Below are positions 30,613 to 37,874 of a stretch of 64,000 nucleotides of DNA, one piece after another. A program made the position numbers and the translations under genes. Each line of letters opens with the position of its first letter. Position 1 is the stretch's first letter. The notes below the pieces were generated by a model, which was not told where the DNA came from, ran no database searches, and was given only the letters and a program-made list of their open reading frames with translations. Source of the stretch: Thermoanaerobaculia bacterium (lineage in GTDB: Bacteria > Acidobacteriota > Thermoanaerobaculia > Gp7-AA8); NCBI GenBank assembly GCA_017883205.1, contig JADGNZ010000013.1:1-64000 (forward strand), in the 5' to 3' direction.

Positions 30613-32991
30613 TCACCTCTCGCCTCTCGTAATCACCAGCTCCTCGAGGGTCGACCGATACTCCTCCGGCGTCAGACGAATCGCGGCTCCCGTCGGGCAA
30701 CTGCGCACGCACGCCGGGCCGCCTTTGATCTCGCGGCAGAGGTCGCACTTTACGGCCACCGTCTGCTCGACCTCATTGTGAGATTCTTTGCCGAAGAGCG
30801 AGGCCACCCACGAGAAGATCGTCTTCTTCGGTTCCTTATGAATCATGAAGATGTTGCCGTAGGGACAATTGCGCTCGCAGTTGCCGCAGCCGATGCAATT
30901 GCTCTTGATGTACACCTCGCCTCGGGGATCGCGGACGATGGCGTCGGGGGGGCAGTCGAGCATGCACATCGGGTTCTCGCACTGCCAGCAGGAATTCGGC
31001 GCCAGCAGGTTGTAGAACTTGATGCCCGTCAATGACAGACGCGCCTGTCCGTCGCGATGCACGCCTTCGCATCCGGCGATGCAGTTGCCGCAACGGATGC
31101 ATTTGTGCTCGTCGATGATGAGCGTCTGCGTCCCCATCACCACTTCTTCGCGGATCAGATCGCCGAGGATGTTGCCGGAGCCGGGGGTAGCATCGGCGAT
31201 GAGGCTGGAGATGCGGCGCTCTTCGAGTTTTTGCAGCGGAGCCTCGCGCAATTCCGGATGCGCGCTGAGGAAATTGTTGAAGTCGCGTTTGGACAGCTTG
31301 ATGAGATCGGAGGGAAAGATCGTCGTGACTGTGGCCGTCCGGTCGGCGTCCGAAAAGAGCGCCGCTTCGCCGAAGAAATTGCCGGCCACGAGATACGAAA
31401 GGACGACCTCTTTCTCGCCCGACTTCTTGGAGATCTTCACCATGCCGTTGCGGATCAGATAGAAGGCATCGGCCGGATCATCCTCCTTGAAGACCACGGC
31501 ATCTTTGGCTAGGTTATTGACGACCGCCAGTTCCACCAGCTCGCCGAGCTGCGCCTCAGGGATGCCCGGAAAGAGATAGCCGCCGAACGCGCGGAGCAAG
31601 AATGCCTGATCGACCAGCGCTTTCGCGCGCGGCGCAGCGCCGAGGAGTTTGAGGATCGCTTTGCGCGGGATCTCGATGATGCGCGTCGGCCCGATCGCGC
31701 GCGCCGTCGCGGTGCGGCGGCGGCCGGAGATGAGGCTCATCTCTCCGAAGAAGTTCCCTGCCGTCAGCTCGACAATCTTCACCTCGGCAGGCGCTTTCTC
31801 CGGCTTCTTCCAGAGCTCGACACGACCGTCGGCGATGATGAGGAAGTCGTTCGTGTAGTCGTTCTGGCGAATGATGATCTCGCCGTTCGCATACTCGCGA
31901 ACGCGCGCCGAAAGGAACGTTTCGCGCAGTTGCTGCTCGTCCGCGGCGGCCAGCAGAGGAACGCGTTTCCGCAGGAAGGCGATGCGCTCGCGCACCGTCC
32001 CTTCCCAGTACGGCAGGCGCTCCTTGAGCACCGCCTCATCGGCCGGCTCGACCTCGCGCCCCATCAGATGCTCGACGACCTCGTAGCCCTGATTCATGCC
32101 GAGCTTGATGAGATCGCGCCCGCTCGCGGCACCGATCAGAAAGAGCCCCGGCACGCTCGACTCGTGAACCTGGCTGAGGATGGGCCGCGAGTCTTTTCCC
32201 TGTCCGCTGTAGGTGATGCCGATCGATTCGAAGAACTTGCGCGGCGCGTCGGCGCCGAGCTTGAGGAAGATCAGTTCCGCCGCGACGCGCGTCACGTCAC
32301 CGCGCACGGTCAGGTCGGCATAGCCCGGATAGACCTGCTTCACGCTGGCGTTGAAGTAGATCGTCATCTGCCCGGTGGCCTGGCGGCTCAGCACTTCTTT
32401 GATCAGGACGTCGTTGGCGCGCGTGATCTCGGCGCCGCGCACGATGAGACCGACGCGATTCTCGTCGGCGAGCGCGATGGCGATCTCCAGCGCGGAGTCG
32501 CCCGCGCCGACGACGAGGAGATCCTGATCGCGGTGCTCGGCCGGGTCGACGAGGCGGTAACGGACGTGCGGCAGATCCTCGCCCGGCACGCCGAGCTTGC
32601 GCGGATTGCCTTGCGTTCCCATCGCCAGAATGACATTGGCGGCATCGAATTCGTCGCCCTTCGCCGTCTTGACCTTGAACCGCGATCCCTCCTTCTTCAC
32701 CGAGCGCACCTCGGCGTTGAAGAGAACGTTGAGCTTCTTCTCGCTCACGTGTCCGCCCCACGCCGCCAGAATCGATTCGCGCGATCCCGCCTGGAACGGC
32801 ACCTCCCCCCGCGCCGGGATCAGCATCGGCTCGGCCATGACGTACTTGCGGGCCTGGTACGCGTCGATCGTGTCGGCGAGATGGTCGGTGCGCTCGAGCA
32901 GCGCGTAGGAGAGTCCGTTGGTCCGTGCGTGGGAGGCCGCCGCAAGCCCTGCAGGTCCGGAGCCGACGATGATCAGGTCGTGAGAGGTCAT
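30613..32991 (-). CDS. FAD oxidoreductase - two cNMP-binding domains - four [4Fe-4S] fusion
   Basis: A 792-residue cytosolic fusion. Residues 1-315 are a YpdA/thioredoxin-reductase-like flavoprotein with dinucleotide sites GSGPAG (10-15) and VGAGDSA (161-167); no redox CxxC is present. Residues about 345-460 and 470-585 are two cyclic-nucleotide-binding domains (NFFGEMSLISGRRRTATA; NFFGEAALFSDADRTATV). Residues 625-775 hold four cysteine clusters of the HybA/DmsB-type ferredoxin (CIRCGNCIAGC, CWQCENPMCMLDC, CIGCGNCERNC, CDLC...CVRSC). It probably takes electrons from NAD(P)H and passes them to the membrane b-type protein. The cNMP domains suggest allosteric control. The start at 32991 begins the FAD strand; the earlier one at 33042 adds 17 unrelated residues. 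First gene of the operon. Confidence 0.92.
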   Translation of the reverse strand: MTSHDLIIVGSGPAGLAAASHARTNGLSYALLERTDHLADTIDAYQARKYVMAEPMLIPARGEVPFQAGSRESILAAWGGHVSEKKLNVLFNAEVRSVKKEGSRFKVKTAKGDEFDAANVILAMGTQGNPRKLGVPGEDLPHVRYRLVDPAEHRDQDLLVVGAGDSALEIAIALADENRVGLIVRGAEITRANDVLIKEVLSRQATGQMTIYFNASVKQVYPGYADLTVRGDVTRVAAELIFLKLGADAPRKFFESIGITYSGQGKDSRPILSQVHESSVPGLFLIGAASGRDLIKLGMNQGYEVVEHLMGREVEPADEAVLKERLPYWEGTVRERIAFLRKRVPLLAAADEQQLRETFLSARVREYANGEIIIRQNDYTNDFLIIADGRVELWKKPEKAPAEVKIVELTAGNFFGEMSLISGRRRTATARAIGPTRIIEIPRKAILKLLGAAPRAKALVDQAFLLRAFGGYLFPGIPEAQLGELVELAVVNNLAKDAVVFKEDDPADAFYLIRNGMVKISKKSGEKEVVLSYLVAGNFFGEAALFSDADRTATVTTIFPSDLIKLSKRDFNNFLSAHPELREAPLQKLEERRISSLIADATPGSGNILGDLIREEVVMGTQTLIIDEHKCIRCGNCIAGCEGVHRDGQARLSLTGIKFYNLLAPNSCWQCENPMCMLDCPPDAIVRDPRGEVYIKSNCIGCGNCERNCPYGNIFMIHKEPKKTIFSWVASLFGKESHNEVEQTVAVKCDLCREIKGGPACVRSCPTGAAIRLTPEEYRSTLEELVITRGER

Positions 32992-33118
32992 GTGTTTTTG
33001 GAATGTGAATGATAAAGGATCATCGAACCACGCGACGACCACGGGTGAGTTGCGCGCCGCCGCAGAACGGCATCATGCACCCCCGTGAGGCAACACGTCT
33101 TATGAGCGCACGATCGGC

Positions 33119-33403
33119 TCAGTAGCGGACATCGTCCACCGTCTCGAAGATTCGCGCTTTTGGCTCGTTCATCACTTTGCCTTCCGCGTTTCGCCAGACG
33201 CCCTTGAGAACCTCGAGGAAAGCCTGCGCTCTCGCAGGTTCGTCAAACTCGAGATCTACGATGGCGTAGTTGGTGTCGTCGACAGGCCGGAGAACACGAT
33301 AGGAGCGAACACCACCAGCCTGCCGGCGCGCGGGGTCGCGATCGAACGCGTTCTTCCAACGCTCAAAATCAGGAACCGGATGCTCAATTCGCAACGTCGT
33401 CAC
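33119..33403 (-). CDS. Small conserved protein, possible dimeric alpha-beta barrel fold
   Basis: A 94-residue protein with the pattern of ferredoxin-like or ABM-type small proteins: HPVPDFERWKNAFDRDP, then YRVLRPVDDTNYAIVDLEFD, then a helix and a final strand. Its ATG overlaps the stop of the upstream DUF4388-FHA gene by four bases, so the two are coupled. No catalytic motif is visible. The function is unknown. Confidence 0.7.
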   Translation of the reverse strand: MTTLRIEHPVPDFERWKNAFDRDPARRQAGGVRSYRVLRPVDDTNYAIVDLEFDEPARAQAFLEVLKGVWRNAEGKVMNEPKARIFETVDDVRY

Positions 33404-34566
33404 TTCATCATCTCCCGCTCCGTCGACTGCTTTATCTGCACATTCGACGCGAGGTTGAACGTCAGAATGATCTTGCCGAGGCGGACGAGATCGCCCTCGG
33501 CGAGGAGACGCTTCTCCGACAGCTTCTCGCTGTTGACGTAGGTGCCGTTGCGGCTGCCGAGGTCTTCGATCGTGAAGCCGTCCGCGCCGCGGACGATGCG
33601 AGCGTGCGTCGCAGAGACACTCGGATCGCGCAACGCAATCGCGTTCACCGCGGTACGTCCGATCGTCGAAGTCTCTTCCAATAGCGGATGCATCACGCCG
33701 TCGTCGGCGGTGAGCGTGGCCACGAACGGCGTCTCGACGGATTGGTTTGTCGAGAGTCCGCCCTTCGCGTCCGGCGGGGGCGTCAATGGCTCGATCAACG
33801 TCGGCGGCTGCTCGTCGGCGGGTGGAGGCGGAGGCGGCGCGGGTGGTGTGGGCGCGGGAGGCGCGGCTGCGGGTGGTGTACGCGAGGAAAGCGTAGCCGC
33901 CTTTCCCGCCGCGGGAGCCGGCTCAGGCGCTGAAACGGGCGACACCACCGCCGTCGCAAACGCCGGCGGAGCAACCTTCGGCGACCCCGCATCGCGCGAG
34001 GTCGCCTCGGGATCCGCAACGGGTTCGATGAGGCCCGTCATCTGAAGACGCTTCACGATCGGGTAGAGATCCACCGCCGCGCGGCCACTATCGCTCTTCA
34101 ATTGGGCGAGCGACTTGCCCGTGCCGATCTGGAAAAGGAGCTGGAACTCTTCAGCAGTAAGGCTGATCTCACCCGGCGGCCGGTTGACGACGCGAAACTT
34201 GACGCTGTCATCGGGATAGAGATCGGCGAGCCGCCTCGCTTCCGCGATGCGCATCTCGGCCTCGGCGATCAGCGCCTCGATGTCCGCTGCGAGCGGCGCC
34301 GCCCCCTCGGCAATCACGACATCATCGAGAAAGGTGAACGTTCCATCGCTCCACTGGAGCAGCTTCGCAACCGCGTCCGCGGCATCCCCGGCATCCGACG
34401 TTCCGGCCGACTCCGTCCCGATGACCTGCCCGCCGCGCAGCGCGATCCGCACGCGCTCGCCGCCCGACTCCGCATCGAACGTCCCTTCCTGCGCACTCCG
34501 GGCAACGAACGCGAGAAGGTCACGTACACCGAAATGGATGAGACTACCTTGCAGCACGATGCGCAT
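33400..34566 (-). CDS. DUF4388 (PATAN-like) - FHA domain protein
   Basis: A 388-residue cytosolic protein. Residues 1-90 resemble DUF4388/PATAN (QGSLIHFGVRDLLAFVARS; GTFTFLDD). A winged-helix-like middle segment (FQLLFQIGTGKSLAQLK) is followed by a long proline-alanine linker. Residues about 285-375 form an FHA domain (STIGRTAVNAIAL; SVSATHARI; SRNGTYVNSEKL). Proteins of this design are common near gliding, polarity or signalling genes in Myxococcota and Acidobacteriota. The FHA domain would bind a phosphothreonine, perhaps made by the kinase encoded just upstream. A hairpin at 34676-34701 lies between them. Its partner is unknown. Confidence 0.85.
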   Translation of the reverse strand: MRIVLQGSLIHFGVRDLLAFVARSAQEGTFDAESGGERVRIALRGGQVIGTESAGTSDAGDAADAVAKLLQWSDGTFTFLDDVVIAEGAAPLAADIEALIAEAEMRIAEARRLADLYPDDSVKFRVVNRPPGEISLTAEEFQLLFQIGTGKSLAQLKSDSGRAAVDLYPIVKRLQMTGLIEPVADPEATSRDAGSPKVAPPAFATAVVSPVSAPEPAPAAGKAATLSSRTPPAAAPPAPTPPAPPPPPPADEQPPTLIEPLTPPPDAKGGLSTNQSVETPFVATLTADDGVMHPLLEETSTIGRTAVNAIALRDPSVSATHARIVRGADGFTIEDLGSRNGTYVNSEKLSEKRLLAEGDLVRLGKIILTFNLASNVQIKQSTEREMMK

Positions 34567-34675
34567 GGGTAAATTCTAGCAGTGAAGGCGGGGCGACCAG
34601 GTTCGGGACACCTGCTGGGTTCGATTGAGGTCCAGATCGAATTCACGTCGACGAATTTCGGCCTCCGCCCTGACA

Positions 34676-34701
34676 GCACTCGGGCGGGGACGCCCGAGTG
34701 C
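34676..34701. terminator. Perfect 11-bp stem hairpin after the kinase region
   Basis: Arms gcactcgggcg (34676-34686) and cgcccgagtgc (34691-34701) with loop ggga. It lies 24 bases past the stop of the kinase C-terminal fragment on the minus strand. There is no T-tract, so it could be a terminator-like or a repeat-derived hairpin. Confidence 0.45.
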
Positions 34702-34724
34702 CCGCGGTCGAGACGACCGCACTC

Positions 34725-35276
34725 CTACTTCTTCGCGCGCAACCTGATATCCGCATCAAGCCGATGCCGTCCATCGGGCCACGATTTCAGAAACGCGCGC
34801 CACATCGATGCGGTGTCAAGGGACGAGGCCAGCTCGAAGTCGATTGCTTCCTGACGGCAACGCTTGGCTTCCTCCGTTCGCGGCGAGCCTGGATGCTCAT
34901 CGATGAACTTCGTCCACGCCGCCGCCGTTCCTGTCTCCCACGCCTTCTGAAGCTCGCGCTCTTCTTCGATCTGGCGCTCCGGCGAACGGCTCACGCGCCC
35001 GAGCGCTTCCCGCGCCGCATCGCCCACGACCGATCCAGGGGGATGCGCCTCGGCCAGCCGTTGCAGCGCATTCCGATCGCCATCGGCTTCCCTTGCTCGC
35101 ACTCCCGCGATCAACTCGAGCTCGAAGAGGCGCGCTTTCGCTTCCGTCGTATCCGATCCCTCGGGAACCTTGCCGAGAAAGTCACGGTATGCGGAGATGG
35201 TGTCGATCGCTTTTGTCTTCCTCCATTCCACCGCCGAGTTGAAGGTCTTTAACGGCCCGCGCCCGCAGACGCGCAA
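34725..35276 (-). pseudogene. C-terminal extension of the Ser/Thr kinase, out of frame
   Basis: A 183-residue frame with repeats of the type TISAYRDFLGKVPEGSDTTEAKARL and AAWTKFIDEHPGSPRTEEAKR, which are usual in the C-terminal parts of bacterial Ser/Thr kinases. It has only a TTG start (35276) inside the kinase gene. Removing a single base near 35245 (within aaagaccttc on the minus strand) joins AVKD of the kinase to FNSAVEW of this frame. The two are best read as one gene of about 490 residues broken by a frameshift, real or from sequencing. Confidence 0.65.
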
Positions 35277-36195
35277 TCGCTTCGCGCGTGAGCGTACCGG
35301 CCGGCGCGGAAAGAAACGGCTGCAGCGCTGCCGACATCTCGCGCGCGTCGGCGAAGCGGCGGCGGCGATCCTTCTCCAGCGCGCGCAGCACCACCGCTTC
35401 CAGCGAAGCCGACCAGTCGCCTTCGGGCTTCGCGTCGCGGAAACGGCGCGGCTGCTGCGTGAGGTGTTTCATGATGTAGCCCTGCGGCGTCTCGCTGGCG
35501 AAGGGAGGCACGCCGAGGAGCATCTCGTACAACACGACGCCGAGCGCGTAGAGGTCGGCGCGGCCATCGAGCTGTTCGCCATCCTCGATGCTGCCGAGTT
35601 GCTCCGGCGACATGTACTTCGGATTGCCGATGAGCATGCCCGCCTGCGTCGCCATCTCGCCCGACGGTGTGTTCACATCCTTTGCGATGCCGAGGTCGAT
35701 GATCTTGGCGATGAAGGAACCGTCTTCGTCGTACGAGAGCATCACGTTGTCGGACGAGATGTCGCGGTGCAGCAGGCCGCGGCGGTGGATGTGATCGAGT
35801 CCCGCCAGAACCTGCACCGCCACGTCGGCGGCCAGCGGCAACGGGAACGGCCCGTTCGCTCTCCCCCACTGCCGCACGGTCGTACCGTCGATGAACTCCG
35901 TCACCATGTAACTGCCGCCATCGCCGATGAAGAAGTCGTGAACGACAGCAATATTAGGATGGTGAATCTGCGTGGCCATCCGCGCCTCGCGCAGGAATCG
36001 CGCGCGGTAGCCTTCGTCCGCAAGCATCGCTTCCTTCATCACCTTGATGCAGCGAAAGACGTTGAGGTGAACGTGTTGCGCTTTGAAGACGTCACCCATC
36101 CCGCCGCCGCCGAGGCGAGTCAGAATCTCGTACTTGCCATCGAGCACCTTGCCGGGCCCGAGCCCGGAAATCCCGAGCGAGTCACCGCTGGCCAT
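35182..36195 (-). CDS. Ser/Thr protein kinase (Hanks type)
   Basis: A 337-residue cytosolic kinase without a transmembrane helix in this frame. The glycine loop is LGGGGMGDVFKA, the ATP lysine lies in CIKVMKE, the catalytic loop is HRDISSDNVML, the Mg site is DLGIAKD (DLG for DFG), and SPEQL ends the activation segment. The catalytic-loop lysine is serine, a substitution seen in related bacterial kinases. The last 20 or so residues (after AVKD) look random, and a neighbouring frame carries the expected repeat extension, so the gene is probably frameshifted there. It is a good candidate to phosphorylate ligands of the nearby FHA proteins. Confidence 0.92.
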   Translation of the reverse strand: MASGDSLGISGLGPGKVLDGKYEILTRLGGGGMGDVFKAQHVHLNVFRCIKVMKEAMLADEGYRARFLREARMATQIHHPNIAVVHDFFIGDGGSYMVTEFIDGTTVRQWGRANGPFPLPLAADVAVQVLAGLDHIHRRGLLHRDISSDNVMLSYDEDGSFIAKIIDLGIAKDVNTPSGEMATQAGMLIGNPKYMSPEQLGSIEDGEQLDGRADLYALGVVLYEMLLGVPPFASETPQGYIMKHLTQQPRRFRDAKPEGDWSASLEAVVLRALEKDRRRRFADAREMSAALQPFLSAPAGTLTREAIARLRARAVKDLQLGGGMEEDKSDRHHLRIP

Positions 36196-36272
36196 GGCTT
36201 CTTTTTGACCCTCGGCGATCAGAATACCGTGAAAGGAAGGCGGGCGGGTGCGACTAACAGGGGCCGCGGAAA

Positions 36273-36782
36273 TTACCGAAGCAAGCTTCCAAGCAATGCC
36301 CGTTCGTCCCGACTCAGCTCTGCTGCCAGTTCGGGGCTTGCTTCAATGAGCGCCTCGGCATCAGCTAGATCCTGAAGACGCTTCGATCTCCTTCGCGCCG
36401 GATCGCTCCCGGCGCGAAGCTTCTCGTGGAGCAGGTCGGCGACTCGAATGACTCGAAGCGTGACGTCCTCGATTCGGATCTCCTCCGCGTGCGCAACAGC
36501 TCGCGCCAACATCGGATCATCCGTAAATTGAACGGGCGTGCCATCAGCGGCATACCAGTTCTCTGAATGCTCGAAACTCTCGTGAAACCGGAAGCCCGCG
36601 GCGGTCAGCGCAACCTTCGGAATCGATTCCCGCGACGGAACTGCAACGTCGATGTCGAGCGTCGTCCTGGCTTCCCGCTGGTGGATCTGAACGGCCAGAC
36701 CTCCGATGATCGCGTATTCAGTGTGTGAATCGCGAAGAACCCGGCATAACGTAAGGAGTGAAGGCCGCTTACTCTCTTCCAT
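36273..36782 (-). CDS. Nucleotidyltransferase-like protein (AbiEii/MNT-type fold)
   Basis: A 169-residue protein with the core of a nucleotidyltransferase: YAIIGGLAVQIH followed by TTLDIDVAV, where two aspartates occupy the metal position. The rest fits the short AbiEii-like or DUF6036-like group (HEKLRAGSDPARRRSKRLQDLADAEAL). The start at 36782 has GAGAGGTG just upstream. No partner antitoxin-like gene is adjacent; the upstream DNA is a mobile-like repeat. It may be an orphan toxin-type enzyme. The activity is untested. Confidence 0.75.
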   Translation of the reverse strand: MEESKRPSLLTLCRVLRDSHTEYAIIGGLAVQIHQREARTTLDIDVAVPSRESIPKVALTAAGFRFHESFEHSENWYAADGTPVQFTDDPMLARAVAHAEEIRIEDVTLRVIRVADLLHEKLRAGSDPARRRSKRLQDLADAEALIEASPELAAELSRDERALLGSLLR

Positions 36783-36876
36783 TTCACCTCTCAGCCAGTG
36801 CCACTGGCGATCGAGAAGAAAACCTTGGGCGAGACCAGAGCTCATGCACCACCATTCTACGCGGACCACCTGCGCC

Positions 36877-37153
36877 ACATTTCTCACACTTCCTGAAGCA
36901 CTCTCCAATCGAGCGCCTTCTCCCCCACGCTTTTCAGTGGGGGAGAAGGTGCCGAAGGCGGATGAAGGGGCATTGCATGAGCAAACATCGGTGCGTTTTG
37001 CCCATGTTTTGAGGCAATTTCAGACGGGCCGCGGTTGATCGTCCTGTGTATTTGCGCCCCCCTCATCCGCCTTCGGCACCTTCTCCCTCCGCAAAAGCGC
37101 GGGGGGAGAAGGCGCTCGACGCAAGGGAGTCGCCTAAGAAGTGTAAGAAATGC
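36877..37153. mobile_element. Composite MITE-like element with inverted ends
   Basis: The left end acatttctcacactt and the right end aagtgtaagaaatgcg are inverted. Inside are two opposite copies of a hairpin-forming block (about 36912-36972 and 37057-37120: cgccttctccccc ... gggggagaagg with CCTCATCCGCCTTCGG). The same ends and block form the element at 13997-14152. There is no transposase gene. Confidence 0.6.
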
Positions 37154-37167
37154 GGGCTTCGCCAGAC

Positions 37168-37746
37168 CTACGCCACCTTCTGCGCGATGACCACCCACCG
37201 CAGCGGCGTGCCCGGCTTTACCGCATCGAACGGGTAGCAGGTGATGAGCGTGAGGCGCGTGCGGGCGTCCTGGCGGAGGACTGACGTGTCGTTCTTGCGG
37301 ACGACGCGTGTGGCCTGGACGCGGTAGCGGACGATGCGGCCGTCGGGGCGCTGGAGCGTGACGATGTCGCCGGGTCCGAGGTAGCGGAGCGGGGCGAAGT
37401 GCGTGTCGCGATGCGCGGTGATGACGCAGTTGCCGATGTCGCCGGGCATCGCGGTACCGTCGAGGTGTCCCGGTCCGAAGGCCATCGTCCGGCCGCTCGC
37501 GCCGTCGAGGACGATCACCGCAGCGCCGTCGCGCTCGATCGTGAGGCGCGCGATGGCGCGCGTGTCCGCCCACGGCCACGGCTTGAGCTGTTCTCCGGCA
37601 AGCGCACTGCGCCACGAGATTTCCAGGAGCAGTTGCGCCAGCCTGGCTTTCGCGTAAATCCAGAGCCCCTCCCCGCCGACCGCCATGCCGGCGAGAAGGA
37701 CGAAAACGAGAAGGGTGCGGGTGAGGGTGCGGAGTTTCGTGGACAT
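37168..37746 (-). CDS. Sortase, class GN-like, of the dedicated sortase system
   Basis: A 192-residue membrane-anchored transpeptidase. An N-terminal helix (LLVFVLLAGMAVGGEGLWIY) anchors it in the inner membrane. The catalytic residues are His in ITAHRDTHF, Cys in LTLITCYPF and Arg in PLRWVV. It should cut the LPQTA-like motif of the protein encoded next door. The start at 37746 gives a typical anchor; a longer start adds a proline-rich tail. It matches the single-sortase systems of Gram-negative bacteria rather than Gram-positive housekeeping sortases. It is the second gene of a minus-strand pair with its target. Confidence 0.92.
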   Translation of the reverse strand: MSTKLRTLTRTLLVFVLLAGMAVGGEGLWIYAKARLAQLLLEISWRSALAGEQLKPWPWADTRAIARLTIERDGAAVIVLDGASGRTMAFGPGHLDGTAMPGDIGNCVITAHRDTHFAPLRYLGPGDIVTLQRPDGRIVRYRVQATRVVRKNDTSVLRQDARTRLTLITCYPFDAVKPGTPLRWVVIAQKVA

Positions 37747-37874
37747 GGGTTCCTCGGGGTGTGGGGGGTTGGGTGTGGGGGGTGGGAGATAGAAAGACGA
37801 GCGCGGGGCGGCGGAGAGCGGGGAGCGGAGTCGAATGAGCAAATCCGATATGTTCAACTCCCACCCCCCACTCC

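Noticed and set aside
35182-36195. Kinase called inactive because of HRDIS and DLG
   Set aside because: The catalytic Asp and Asn remain, and Ser in place of Lys and DLG in place of DFG both occur in active bacterial kinases.
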